A stretch of DNA of 64,000 nucleotides from Pseudomonadaceae bacterium (GTDB lineage Bacteria > Pseudomonadota > Gammaproteobacteria > Pseudomonadales > Azotimanducaceae). Positions 31,562-40,030 of the stretch are shown one piece after another (the stretch's first letter is position 1; every line of letters begins with the position of its first letter). Made by a program: the position numbers and the translations under genes. The notes beneath the pieces are model-generated. The model did no database searches and was not told the DNA's origin. It saw nothing but the letters and a program-made list of their open reading frames with translations. The DNA lies in assembly GCA_024743435.1 (NCBI GenBank), contig JANSWO010000007.1, positions 124,001 through 188,000 of the forward strand, read 5' to 3'.

Positions 31562-32686
31562 CTAAGCTGGGTCGGCGGGCGGTTTTTCCTGGCTTTCGGC
31601 GCTGGTCGGTCGGTCTTCGCCACTGCCCACTACATCCAGGTTTCCGGAGCGTTGTTGCCAGTGCTGCCGGGCGAGCGCGCGCATATTGTCGGTGCGATCA
31701 CTTTCATCAACAATCTCAAGCCCGAGTAGCGTTTCGATGACGTCTTCCATTGTGACGATACCGCTCGTACCTCCGAATTCGTCAACAGCGAGGGCGAGGT
31801 GCTCTTTCTTCTCTAATAGCGCGTTGAATAACTCGGGCAGGGGCGTGTGCTCGGACACCACCATCAGCGGCCGCCGACAGGTTGCCAGCGTCTCGCTACC
31901 ACGCTGATCGATGATGGCTTGCTGTAGCTCCTGCTTGAGCACGAAGCCGGTTACCTGGTCGATTGAGCCGTTCTGATAGACGGGTATACGAGAAAATCGC
32001 AGGGTTGAGCCTTCCTGTTCGTACCAATCGTTGATCACCGTGTCTTCGGGCGCGGCCACAATCACCGTTCGCGGTGTCATGACGTCCCTGGCTTCGATGG
32101 ACTGAAGCTTGAAAAGGTTGCCGATGATCGTGGACTCGCTGGATTCGATGACGCCTTCCTGGGCCCCGATCTCGGCCAGAGCGAGAAAGTCTGACCGATT
32201 GAAAACGGTCATATGCTTGTCCTGTTTCAACATCCGGGTGATCAGCTGACTCGCCCAGACAAGCGGTGCCAATACCCAGAGCAGGAACTGCAGACAGCTG
32301 ACCGTGAAGGGCGCAAGACGGCGCCAATACGTCGCGCCGATTGTCTTGGGCACGATCTCCGAGAGCACCAGAACACCGATGGTCATCAGTGCGGGCACAG
32401 CGAAACTGGTCAACCAGACGTTAGTGTCCCCCCAGATGAGCGTCGCTTGCTGGCCTACGCCGATGGCGCCGATGGTGTGTGCGACGGTGTTGAGCGTCAG
32501 TATCGCGGCCAGAGGGCGGTCGATATTGGTCTTGAAGCTCTGGAGGCGATCGCCCAGCGTTGAGCCGCTTGCGCGCTCTGTCTCCGCATAGGCCGGGGTA
32601 ATGCTCAAAAGGACCGCTTCCCACAGCGAGCACAGAAAGCTCGTAATGATCGAGATCAGGAAAAACGTGATCAGCAGGCTGTACAT
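31562..32686 (-). CDS. CNNM/CBS-domain membrane protein (hemolysin-C-like)
   Basis: A 374-residue inner-membrane protein. The N-terminal CNNM (DUF21) domain has four hydrophobic segments, including FFLISIITSFLCSLWEAVLL and GVLVLSEIVPKTIGATY, the SEIxPK family mark. A CBS pair follows: ARDVMTPRTVIVAAPEDT and the later TSGIVTMEDVIETLLGLEIVDE. The C-terminal CorC_HlyC domain seen in many relatives is missing, and an acidic, Pro-rich tail replaces it. Members are linked to magnesium or other divalent-ion efflux and ion homeostasis. It stands alone here. Confidence 0.85.
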   Translation of the reverse strand: MYSLLITFFLISIITSFLCSLWEAVLLSITPAYAETERASGSTLGDRLQSFKTNIDRPLAAILTLNTVAHTIGAIGVGQQATLIWGDTNVWLTSFAVPALMTIGVLVLSEIVPKTIGATYWRRLAPFTVSCLQFLLWVLAPLVWASQLITRMLKQDKHMTVFNRSDFLALAEIGAQEGVIESSESTIIGNLFKLQSIEARDVMTPRTVIVAAPEDTVINDWYEQEGSTLRFSRIPVYQNGSIDQVTGFVLKQELQQAIIDQRGSETLATCRRPLMVVSEHTPLPELFNALLEKKEHLALAVDEFGGTSGIVTMEDVIETLLGLEIVDESDRTDNMRALARQHWQQRSGNLDVVGSGEDRPTSAESQEKPPADPA

Positions 32687-33061
32687 AGCGTCGGTGGCTA
32701 GATTGGCTCTAAAGCGTCAGTTTCGCATAGCCCACCAGCGCCAGCGACTGTCTTTCGACTGTCTTTGCAAAGCTCCTGGCAACGACCCTGGCGCGACCGT
32801 TCGCTCGTTGCGTGTGTGATATCGCAGAAAGTTGTCTGAATTGCGGCCGGAAATCCGCCGCTCGTCTACATTTCATCGCCTTCCGTCACAACTGGCTTGC
32901 AACCCAACACAGCAAGCGATGTTTGCCTCTGTACAGTTCACGGTGTCGCTCAGGCCCGCGCTTGAGCCACTGGATAGACAAACGTTAGTCGACACTTCTT
33001 TCAACGAAGCGGGATCGATTTGGCGCCAATGGGACACACAATAATAAGAAGAGCGGGAACT
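32687..33061. other. 375-base gap with no recognised gene
   Basis: The stretch lies between the divergent CNNM gene and the small membrane genes. A short direct repeat of CGACTGTCTT occurs near 32749-32770. No terminator, RNA or coding motif is apparent. It must contain promoters for both directions. Confidence 0.35.
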
Positions 33062-33304
33062 ATGAATCCGTCAATACAACTGATCATCACACTAATGCTG
33101 GCCACGGGCGTGCTGGCTTGCGCGTTGTGGCTGAACGCTCGCGCTAAAGAGCGCCGTGTGCAGAAACAAGCCAGAGAAGCGCGCCGGCAAGTTCGTCGCC
33201 TCACCTACGGTGAGCGCCGCGGCTCGACGAATATCGACGCCAAGTCCAGAAGTGTTACGTCAACAGCAGTGCCGGCTGAGTCGGCTCTGCGCGGGGGAGA
33301 ATAG
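33062..33304 (+). CDS. Small membrane protein, unknown function
   Basis: An 80-residue protein with one N-terminal membrane span (LIITLMLATGVLACALWLNA) followed by a strongly basic segment (RAKERRVQKQAREARRQVRR). The C-terminal third is polar and probably disordered. I recognise no family. It lies two bases upstream of another single-span, coiled-coil protein, so the two are co-translated and probably act together at the membrane. The start ATG was chosen because the hydrophobic segment begins directly after it. Confidence 0.6.
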   Translation: MNPSIQLIITLMLATGVLACALWLNARAKERRVQKQAREARRQVRRLTYGERRGSTNIDAKSRSVTSTAVPAESALRGGE

Positions 33305-33306
33305 CC

Positions 33307-33993
33307 ATGCTTGAATCTACATCGGCCTTTGTTCTATTGCTGCTCGCCTGCCTGCTGGTGGCTGGCATTAGCCTCGTTGCCTGGAAGCGTCATCGCCGAG
33401 AGGTCATGGAAGGCTACAGCGAGCAGGCGGCTCGCAGGGAGAAACTACTCGATGACGTTCACACGCGGCGGGTTAAGGTTGCGCAGCTGCGTAAGCGGAT
33501 CGGCGCTTTTGAGGAGGAGAGTTCAGCGCTCGAATTGGAAACGAGAGACCTCGATGCGCGCATCAGCCAACTGAGCGAGCGACTCAACGAGAAGTGGCAG
33601 CTCGGCCGCAAGCTCTCGGGCGTGGTGAGAATGCGCAAGCAGAATCTTGTTGGTCTGGAAGGCGAGATCAGCCGCTGGCAGGAACGCCTGGATAAGCTGC
33701 GCTGTGCCAATAAGGATTGGGCGTTACGCCAGGACAAACTGACTCGCGAGCTGTCGGTTGTGAAGAACCAGCATTTTGACGAGGAAGATTTGGCAAGAGA
33801 GCAGGTTGAAGAGGAGTGTCCAGCACTGCTAGACCAGGCGCACATCTCGGATGTTGATGACGTCAGTGAACTGAAAGCAAAGATGCAGCTCATGGAAGGC
33901 CAACTCGCTTATTGGCAGAGCAAAGTGAGTGATCTTGGTTTCGCGGTTCGTGATATGTCGAGCGACACAGCGGAGGCGGCAAACGGCGGTTAA
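33307..33993 (+). CDS. Single-span membrane protein with long coiled coil
   Basis: A 228-residue protein with an N-terminal membrane span (AFVLLLLACLLVAGISLVAW) and a charged, heptad-rich helix from about residue 35 to 150, containing many Leu and Arg/Glu (LRKRIGAFEEESSALELETR). A shorter helix follows after an acidic hinge. There is no recognisable enzyme domain. It is coupled to the small membrane gene just upstream. The architecture recalls divisome or envelope-spanning scaffolds, but no specific family can be named. Confidence 0.65.
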   Translation: MLESTSAFVLLLLACLLVAGISLVAWKRHRREVMEGYSEQAARREKLLDDVHTRRVKVAQLRKRIGAFEEESSALELETRDLDARISQLSERLNEKWQLGRKLSGVVRMRKQNLVGLEGEISRWQERLDKLRCANKDWALRQDKLTRELSVVKNQHFDEEDLAREQVEEECPALLDQAHISDVDDVSELKAKMQLMEGQLAYWQSKVSDLGFAVRDMSSDTAEAANGG

Positions 33994-34164
33994 GCCTGGC
34001 CAATTGCATCGATGGACGCGCGCCGACGACTGAGCGCTGACGGTCAGCGAGTTAATTCAAACTGATTAGCCGGCCTCACTTCGTTAGTAAAGTACATGGC
34101 ATGTGTATAACTTTTCCCGCTACACTCGCGTCACTCAACAAAGAGCACCCAACGGAGTACACAG

Positions 34165-34491
34165 ATGGCGGGAAAGTTTGAGCTTTATAAAGACAAGGGC
34201 GGCAAGTTCCGTTTCCGACTGAAGGCCGGCAACGGTGAGATCATCCTGGCAAGCCAGGGCTATGCTTCTCGCGGCGGCGCAATGAACGGTATCAAGTCGG
34301 TACAAACTCACTGTGCTATGAGCAAGTGTTTCCAAACCAAGGAAACCAAAGCAGGGCACCGGTTCAATCTCGTTGCTGTTAACGGCCGAGTCGTTGGAAC
34401 GAGTGAAACGTATAAGTCACCAGCTGCGTGCGCGAACGGCATCAAGTCAGTCGCCAAGAACGCGCCGAAGGCAAAGATTGAAGCCGTATAG
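34165..34491 (+). CDS. YegP-family DUF1508 protein
   Basis: A 108-residue protein made of two DUF1508 repeats. Repeat 1 is GKFELYKDKGGKFRFRLKA with NGEIILASQGYASRGGAMNGIKSV. Repeat 2 is KAGHRFNLVAVNGRVVGTSE with SPAACANGIKSVAKN. YegP-type proteins are small, conserved and of unknown function. The length is normal. The start ATG has CGGAG upstream. A strong terminator follows. Confidence 0.93.
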   Translation: MAGKFELYKDKGGKFRFRLKAGNGEIILASQGYASRGGAMNGIKSVQTHCAMSKCFQTKETKAGHRFNLVAVNGRVVGTSETYKSPAACANGIKSVAKNAPKAKIEAV

Positions 34492-34515
34492 CCATCATTG
34501 GCATCGAGCATCCTC

Positions 34516-34542
34516 AAAGCCCGCTTTTGCGGGCTTTTTTGT
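34516..34542 (+). terminator. Rho-independent terminator after yegP-type gene
   Basis: AAAGCCCGC / GCGGGCTTTTTT with a short TTTT loop begins 25 bases after the stop and ends in a T-run. Confidence 0.9.
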
Positions 34543-34632
34543 GTCTTCGGTAAAGATTTGATCGCGGGGGCAGAGACTCGGTTGAGCCGAGGCTTGCCTC
34601 AGGAGTTGAGTTGGGTATCGTTGGCGCGGCTC

Positions 34633-34709
34633 GCCCCGGTGGCACAACTGGATAGCGCGGCCCCCTCCTAAGGGGCAGGTTCTAGGTTCGAGTCCTAGTC
34701 GGGGCGCCA
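34633..34709 (+). tRNA. tRNA-Arg (anticodon CCT)
   Basis: A 77-base tRNA with the CCA end encoded. The acceptor stem is GCCCCGG / TCGGGGC. The anticodon arm is GCCCC-CTCCTAA-GGGGC with anticodon CCT. The T-arm is CTAGG-TTCGAGT-CCTAG. It reads AGG codons. Confidence 0.95.
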
Positions 34710-34724
34710 GATAAGACGTTTTGA

Positions 34725-34745
34725 CCAAAGAGCTACGCTCTTTGG
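34725..34745. other. Palindrome after the tRNA gene
   Basis: CCAAAGAGC / GCTCTTTGG arms with a three-base loop start 15 bases after the tRNA. It may help 3' processing or termination. Confidence 0.4.
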
Positions 34746-34780
34746 CCGAAACGGCAAACCCTGCAACACTCCCGAGGCCG

Positions 34781-34823
34781 GCAGACGATTTTTCCTGAGC
34801 GCAGCTCAGCAAAAAATCTGTCG
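34781..34823. terminator. Imperfect bidirectional hairpin with A/T flanks
   Basis: GATTTTTCCTGAGC pairs with GCTCAGCAAAAAATC around a GCA loop, with one bulged base. T- and A-rich flanks suit termination in both directions: the tRNA on plus and the EAL gene on minus. Confidence 0.5.
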
Positions 34824-34850
34824 AGAGGCCCGATCTCTCCAACACTCTTA

Positions 34851-34882
34851 TTCTCTTCTCTTCTCTTCTCTTCTCTTCTCTT
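34851..34882. repeat. Pentanucleotide microsatellite (TTCTC)6
   Basis: Six exact copies of TTCTC, then TTCC. The tract lies 10-40 bases downstream of the EAL gene stop on the minus strand, so slippage would not alter that protein. Confidence 0.9.
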
Positions 34883-34891
34883 CCCCGCACG

Positions 34892-36148
34892 CTACCTAAC
34901 CCTCTTCTCCAACACCCCCAAAAACTCGACCGGCGGCGTCGGCCTGCCAAACAGATAGCCTTGTAGATAATCGCACCCCAGCTCCTTCAGTTTCTCCGCT
35001 TGCGCTTCAGTCTCAACGCCCTCGGCAACCACTTTCAAACCAAAATTTCGGGCCAGGTCCAGTACGGACCGGATCACGCCGTCATCGATATCCAGCCGGC
35101 TGACAAACGCTCGATCAATTTTGAGCTCGTCGATCGGCAGATCCTGCAGATAAGCCAGGGATGAGTAGCCGGTGCCGAAGTCGTCGAGGGCGAAGCGCAC
35201 ACCAATCTCCCGCAGCCCCCTAATTGCCTTTTTCGCGGAATCTGGATCAGCCATCAATTCACTTTCCGTGATCTCGATGGTGATTCGCTCGGCCGGTAGG
35301 CTGTGGATAGACAACATGTCATTCAGGTTAATCGAGAGGTTTGGGTCAGCCAGTACGCTCGGAGGAATATTGACGGCGATTGTCAGCTCGCCAGGCCAGC
35401 GGGCAGCTTGAGCAATGCTGGTTTTCATGGCGTACAAGGTCAGCTCGCCGATGTGACCGCTAGCCTCGGCGATTGCAATGAATTCGTTCGGGCCGACGAC
35501 GCGTTTCTCTGCCTGATGCCATCGGATCAGCGCTTCAGCACCAACGATATTCTGGTAGGCCGCGCTGACTTTAGGTTGAAAGTACATTTCGAACTCACCA
35601 GCGCTCAGCCCGTCGCCTATCCGACGGCCGAGGTTCTCGGTGTCCTGGTCTGGTTTGGCCGTACTTCGGTCACCAAATCCGTGGCTGGTCTTTTGTCGGC
35701 GCGCAAGCTTCATCCCCGCTGCGGCACTGCGAAATAGCGCTCCGGATGTCGTAACTTCGCTGTTTGTTATTGCAACTCCGGTTGTCGTTCGCAACGTCAG
35801 GCAATCTCCGAGAACCTCAACCGGGTCCCGACAGGCGCGATCAAGCTTGCCAACCGCCAGCTTCACGTGCTCCCGATTACGAATCCCCTTAAGAACAACG
35901 GCGCAGGTCCTTGGCTCAATGCTGATTACCTGGTCCTGCTCTCGCATTGCGCTGCGGATGCGATCATAGAACTCGGCTGCGAGCAGTTCTCCCGTTGCCC
36001 CGCCGGTGCGGGCCGTGAACTCATCCAGACCGTGCAGGCGCACCAGAAGCAGGGCGATTTCGACACGGCGCTCGGGATCGTGCATGCGAACTTGCTTGAG
36101 GCTCTTCAGCGCATTGTCCAGAGCGGCTTGCAGAGCTTGGGCAGACAC
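34892..36148 (-). CDS. EAL-domain cyclic-di-GMP phosphodiesterase with degenerate GGDEF
   Basis: A 418-residue protein. The N-terminal half (about residues 25-160) resembles a GGDEF fold (VEIALLLVRLHGLDEFTARTGG) but has no GGDEF signature. The EAL domain is complete: EALIRW (205-210), NIPPS, EITESELM, LDDFGTGYSSL, LKIDRAFV and AEGVET, so phosphodiesterase activity is likely. The start is GTG, overlapping the HD-GYP stop by one base (TAGTG), hence tight coupling. It has no membrane span. Its place beside flagellar and PilZ genes suggests a role in motility control. Confidence 0.88.
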   Translation of the reverse strand: MSAQALQAALDNALKSLKQVRMHDPERRVEIALLLVRLHGLDEFTARTGGATGELLAAEFYDRIRSAMREQDQVISIEPRTCAVVLKGIRNREHVKLAVGKLDRACRDPVEVLGDCLTLRTTTGVAITNSEVTTSGALFRSAAAGMKLARRQKTSHGFGDRSTAKPDQDTENLGRRIGDGLSAGEFEMYFQPKVSAAYQNIVGAEALIRWHQAEKRVVGPNEFIAIAEASGHIGELTLYAMKTSIAQAARWPGELTIAVNIPPSVLADPNLSINLNDMLSIHSLPAERITIEITESELMADPDSAKKAIRGLREIGVRFALDDFGTGYSSLAYLQDLPIDELKIDRAFVSRLDIDDGVIRSVLDLARNFGLKVVAEGVETEAQAEKLKELGCDYLQGYLFGRPTPPVEFLGVLEKRVR

Positions 36149-37350
36149 TAGAGAAAATACTCGCTCTCGTTGATGCCATGGGAACCAGGCGGAAGTTCTC
36201 GCTCGATCCAGAGTTGCTCAGAGCGCTCGTCGGTCCCAGCGTACTTCGACAGATCGATCATTACTGGTTCGGGCAGTCGCTTCTGCGTCTTGTTCAGCAC
36301 CACAATGACCTTTGGCTTCAAACGGCGGGTCTTGTTCTGAACGACGACTATTCCGACACAGCCATTGCTGAGCTGTACGATGCTACCGGTTGGAAACAGG
36401 CCGATCGCCTGTACAAATTGCTCGATCAATGCCGTCTGGAAGTTTCGCTCTGCGAGATCTCGAAGCTCTAACACGGCATCGAAGGACGTGCGTGGTTGCG
36501 CGTGAGGTCGAGCGGTGATCATGGCGTCGTAGGAGTCTGCGATGCCCACGATGCGTGCGAAGAGCGGTATGTCCAAGCCGGCCTTGCCGTTCGGGTAGCC
36601 GCTTCCATCGTGCCGTTCGTGGTGATTCAGAACAATTTCCTCGACATCGGGATTGGCTTCACCTGATTCGGTGAGTAGGTCCAAGCCGCGCTCGACGTGT
36701 CTGCGCATTTTGGCGCGCTCAAGCTTCTCCAACGGACCCGCCTTGTTAAGAATCTCGTCAGGGATGACCGTCATACCAACATCGATAAGCGCGGCGCCGA
36801 GCGCCAGATTGCCCAGCTCTTGTTTGGGTAGTCCAATCTGACGTCCGAGCACGCTCGCCCAGACCGCGGTTGCGAGTGAGTGATTGAACAGGTAATCGTT
36901 CTTGCGTTTGATCCTGGCTAGCGCGGTCGCTGCCTCGTTGTTGCGCAGGACACTGTCGATAACCGGATCGAGCGCCTGCCGCATGCCGCCCACATCGAGC
37001 CGGCCGGTTGTTCGAAGGTTCTCGAAGGTCTTGGCAATGACGGTGGATGCGCTGTCGTAATTGACGGCAACGAGGTTGTATTCTTCCCGCATTGAAACCC
37101 GGTTGCGGTACTCGACGGCGTTAACGCTGGCTTTGGGCTGATAGCGTTTGGAGCGTTCCTGCCGGCGTGGATCGATGAAGACAAATTCGCACACTTCGGC
37201 GACCTGCGCGATGTCCTCTTCGTCCTGAACATAGAAGCCCTGCACCATGAATGGTGACTCCAGCCAGGGTCTGTCCAGCTCCGCGACATACATGCCCGGA
37301 GAGAGCTGGTGCACTGGTGTTTCGACGAGGCCTGCAAATGGACGATCCAT
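36148..37350 (-). CDS. HD-GYP-type protein with DUF3391, altered HD motif
   Basis: A 400-residue protein. The N-terminal DUF3391 domain (residues 10-65, LSPGMYVAELDRPW) is followed by an HD-GYP domain with HS (157-158), HHERHDGSGYP (243-253) and ADSYDAM. In the HD motif itself, normally LLHDIGK, it reads ALIDVGM, so His is replaced by Ile189 and Lys by Met193, which should impair metal binding. It may have become a cyclic-di-GMP-binding regulator. The C-terminal PTGSIVQLSNGCVGIVV is normal for the family. It is co-translated with the EAL gene. Confidence 0.87.
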   Translation of the reverse strand: MDRPFAGLVETPVHQLSPGMYVAELDRPWLESPFMVQGFYVQDEEDIAQVAEVCEFVFIDPRRQERSKRYQPKASVNAVEYRNRVSMREEYNLVAVNYDSASTVIAKTFENLRTTGRLDVGGMRQALDPVIDSVLRNNEAATALARIKRKNDYLFNHSLATAVWASVLGRQIGLPKQELGNLALGAALIDVGMTVIPDEILNKAGPLEKLERAKMRRHVERGLDLLTESGEANPDVEEIVLNHHERHDGSGYPNGKAGLDIPLFARIVGIADSYDAMITARPHAQPRTSFDAVLELRDLAERNFQTALIEQFVQAIGLFPTGSIVQLSNGCVGIVVVQNKTRRLKPKVIVVLNKTQKRLPEPVMIDLSKYAGTDERSEQLWIERELPPGSHGINESEYFL

Positions 37351-37507
37351 CTGTAGAGCCTAGTTGATGAATATCGAATTCGAAGGGAATTTTGGGGTCT
37401 GTCGCGGGTCTGAATCGGGCGCAACGTCACGCTTTGGTGGCATTGCTTCGCCGACTCCGGCGACCCTGGGTATGAGGGTTTAAACTGTTGAGGTTGCCGA
37501 GTTTGCA

Positions 37508-38206
37508 ATGCCGAATCTGAGTATCGTGATTCCGGTTCTGAATGATGCTGGCAAGTTGTTTCCTTTGCTGGAGACGCTCGCTCAGGAGTTACCACAGGCC
37601 GAGCTGATTGTGGTCGATGGGGGTAGCGAGGATTTGGCGCGCGCCGATCTGCCTGAAACGGTGTGTTGGGGTGTCACGGAGGCCTCCCGCGGCAAGCAAT
37701 TGCAGCAGGGCGCCCAGATGGCAAAGGGTGACTGGCTTTGGCTTCTACATGCCGATAGCACTCTGCAATCAACTACCGTGATGGAGCTTACCGAGTTCCT
37801 TCTGGCGCCAACGAGCGAGTGGGGGCGATTTGATGTTGCGATTGATGAGCTGCCCATCGTGAGCTGGTTCACCAACACGCGTTCTGCGATCACACACATC
37901 TGCACTGGTGATCAGGGCATCTTCGTAGCGGCTCACGCACTCAGCGCGGTTGGTGGAGTTCCGGATCAGCCATTGATGGAGGACATCGAACTGTCCAAGC
38001 GATTGAAAGGCCGCTGTCCACCAGCTCGGTTGTCCGGCCCCATAATCACATCGTCGCGGCGGTGGCGCCGCCATGGGGTTGTCGCCTGCATTCTGCAAAT
38101 GTGGTGGTTCAGATTGCGTTACTGGGCGGGTGTGTCGCCGGCGAAGCTCGCGGCGGCGTACTATCGCAGAGGCTCGGATTCTTCCAGTTCGGGAGAAGGA
38201 GTCTGA
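37508..38206 (+). CDS. Family 2 glycosyltransferase (TIGR04283-like)
   Basis: A 232-residue GT-A protein. LSIVIPVLNDAGKL, then ELIVVDGGSED, ASRGKQLQQGAQMAKGDWLWLLHADS and a GDQGIFV segment are characteristic of the TIGR04283 group. MEDIELSKRLK is the later acidic motif. It is coupled to a DUF2064/TIGR04282 gene, its usual companion. That pair has been connected with arsenosugar-type synthesis in some bacteria, but the product here is unknown. No signal or membrane span is obvious. Confidence 0.87.
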   Translation: MPNLSIVIPVLNDAGKLFPLLETLAQELPQAELIVVDGGSEDLARADLPETVCWGVTEASRGKQLQQGAQMAKGDWLWLLHADSTLQSTTVMELTEFLLAPTSEWGRFDVAIDELPIVSWFTNTRSAITHICTGDQGIFVAAHALSAVGGVPDQPLMEDIELSKRLKGRCPPARLSGPIITSSRRWRRHGVVACILQMWWFRLRYWAGVSPAKLAAAYYRRGSDSSSSGEGV

Positions 38207-38808
38207 CCGCGACAACACTCATTATCTTTGGTAAGAGCTTGTCCGAGCCCGTTAAAACCCGCTTGGCCAGCGTCATTGGCGAGCCCGAGGCACGTAATGC
38301 CTACGAGCAACTGCTTGTTCAAACTGTGGAGGCGGCACTCGCGTGCCAGGCGGTTTCGCCAATACTTTGCCTCGCAGGTTCTCTGGGCCATGACAGCGTT
38401 GATCGTTGGCGTCGGCGCTGGCCGGAATTGATGGTGACACAGCAGAGCGACGGCGACCTAGGACAGCGGATGGCGACTGCGCTGCGTAGCTCGGAGTCTG
38501 CTAAAGCGCTTCTTGTCGGCACGGATTGTCCTGGTGTGACAGCTGGATATCTCAACGCGGCTGCCGATGCGCTTAAGACGTTTGATGCCGTGTTAGGCCC
38601 TGTAGCTGATGGCGGCTATGTGTTGATTGGAATGCATCAGGTGAGGGATCGCCTGTTCAGCGACATTCGTTGGAGCACAAACGTTGTTGCTCAAGTCACC
38701 CGTGCTCGGCTAGCTGAGCTGAGTATGAGCTTCTGTGAGCTGGATGAGCTTTGGGACGTTGATGAGGCTGCGGATTATGCGCGTTGGCTCGCCCGGGATA
38801 TCGACTGA
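38203..38808 (+). CDS. DUF2064 (TIGR04282-like) glycosyltransferase-fold protein
   Basis: A 201-residue protein with the DUF2064 pattern LIIFGKSLSEPVKTRLA, then DLGQRMATAL, LVGTDCPGVTAGYLNAA, VLGPVADGGYVLIGM and DIRWSTNVV. No ATG, GTG or TTG in this frame gives a family-length start. I place the start at CTG 38203, which overlaps the glycosyltransferase stop as CTGA and has GGGAG seven bases upstream. An upstream start within the glycosyltransferase gene would give an extra non-homologous N-terminus. It works with the preceding gene and overlaps the convergent PilZ gene by 34 bases. Confidence 0.82.
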   Translation: MTATTLIIFGKSLSEPVKTRLASVIGEPEARNAYEQLLVQTVEAALACQAVSPILCLAGSLGHDSVDRWRRRWPELMVTQQSDGDLGQRMATALRSSESAKALLVGTDCPGVTAGYLNAAADALKTFDAVLGPVADGGYVLIGMHQVRDRLFSDIRWSTNVVAQVTRARLAELSMSFCELDELWDVDEAADYARWLARDID

Positions 38809-39524
38809 ATAAACTGTTCCAGCCGACGCCGATCCGTGACGCTCATTTCCACGAGTTCGATGCCGCAGGTGATTTCGCTGCCGTCACGGTTGCCATGCAT
38901 GTGTCGGATGACTCCGGTCGCTTTCAACTGCAGTAACTTGGGTACGTCAATCTCGCAGAACTCTTTGTCGTTGTTGACGCATAACGGTGGGTCTATTGGC
39001 CCCGGAAACGTGACTCTGCAACCTCCGGCCGAGATGTCCACCACCCGGCCCTTGATGTTCCTGGGACCGCCGAGTGTGAGAGAAGCGCCATTGCCGGCTA
39101 CTTTCAGTGGAATCTGGAAGCGCGCCGCACGTCGTCGTTGTTGAAAGAGCAGGCGCTTTGGCAACGGCACGCTGTAGTAGGGTAGGCCGCGCTCGGCATG
39201 ACATTCGATAACGCGGTTGCCAGCGAAGTAGGCATACATGCCCTGCATGCGAGCAGTTGCCGTGAATTCCTGACCATTGACCAGGTGCTGGTGACCGCTG
39301 CGCGGAACGATGTCTTCGAGCAGAAACACCTCGCCACTCGTGTCGAGTATCCGGGCCTGATACGTTGCCGGGTCACCATCGAAACTCAGCGTCAGCGCCG
39401 TACGGGTATCGCGTAGTAGCTTCAGTGTTCGGGTAACGTCGTCTGGCTCGCTCAGATAACGGCTATCAGTCGAGCCTGCCGACGAAGATTTTGTAGAACT
39501 GGCTGTGGCCAGAGCGCGCGCCAT
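38775..39524 (-). CDS. YcgR-like flagellar brake protein (PilZ)
   Basis: A 249-residue cytoplasmic protein. The N-terminal YcgR-type beta domain (about residues 30-130) precedes a PilZ domain. The cyclic-di-GMP motifs are RRRAARF (RxxxR region) and DISAGGCRV ([D/N]xSxxG). Such proteins bind cyclic-di-GMP and slow the flagellar motor. It is transcribed toward the DUF2064 gene and divergently from none of the structural flagellar genes, but sits next to flgN. With the EAL and HD-GYP proteins it forms a local cyclic-di-GMP set. Confidence 0.88.
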   Translation of the reverse strand: MARALATASSTKSSSAGSTDSRYLSEPDDVTRTLKLLRDTRTALTLSFDGDPATYQARILDTSGEVFLLEDIVPRSGHQHLVNGQEFTATARMQGMYAYFAGNRVIECHAERGLPYYSVPLPKRLLFQQRRRAARFQIPLKVAGNGASLTLGGPRNIKGRVVDISAGGCRVTFPGPIDPPLCVNNDKEFCEIDVPKLLQLKATGVIRHMHGNRDGSEITCGIELVEMSVTDRRRLEQFIQSISRASQRA

Positions 39525-39581
39525 GGCGTCCTCCCATGAATTCGATGCGACAGCGTTAGCACGCCACCGCCCTCATGGAAC

Positions 39582-40028
39582 TCAGGCTTTTACAGATGCT
39601 CCGATGCTGTGTGGGCCCGCGGAATAACCGCTCGACCCATACAATCCGTTGCTCTCAGAGGCTGTCATCATCGCCAGGAGTTCACGGGCTGATTGTTGTG
39701 AGCGGGCGATAATCTTACCGTTAACTGCGTTGGAATCTCTGGCTTGCTCGGCGAGTTCAATCAGTGAATTGTGATCTGCTTCAAGCTTTGCGCGCTGTGG
39801 GCCGCTGGAGTTGTCGATCAGCGTCGGCAATGGGGCGGGGAGAGCAGCCGTGATTTGATTGACGCGATCGATCAGATGGGCCTTGCGTTCGGTGCTGCTT
39901 GCGAGTTGGACGGCATCACGTCGTGCAAGACAATCTCGCTCGATGGCAATCTGCGCAAGCAATTCTTCGAGTGCATGGGTCAGCTGGCTGACATGCGTCT
40001 CGATATCGATCGGCTGCTCCTTCGTCAT
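39582..40028 (-). CDS. flgN: FlgN flagellar chaperone
   Basis: A 148-residue mainly helical protein. The FlgN pattern is LTHALEELLAQIAIERDCLARRD, followed by the long second helix with LIELAEQARDSNAVNGKIIARSQQS. FlgN escorts FlgK and FlgL to the export gate. It lies two bases after flgM, the normal order flgA-flgM-flgN. The length is normal. Confidence 0.88.
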   Translation of the reverse strand: MTKEQPIDIETHVSQLTHALEELLAQIAIERDCLARRDAVQLASSTERKAHLIDRVNQITAALPAPLPTLIDNSSGPQRAKLEADHNSLIELAEQARDSNAVNGKIIARSQQSARELLAMMTASESNGLYGSSGYSAGPHSIGASVKA

Positions 40029-40030
40029 CG

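Noticed and set aside
34495-34950. Minus-strand frame across the tRNA and the microsatellite
   Set aside because: It runs antisense through a clear tRNA, and its EEKRREEKR stretch is a product of the TTCTC repeat.
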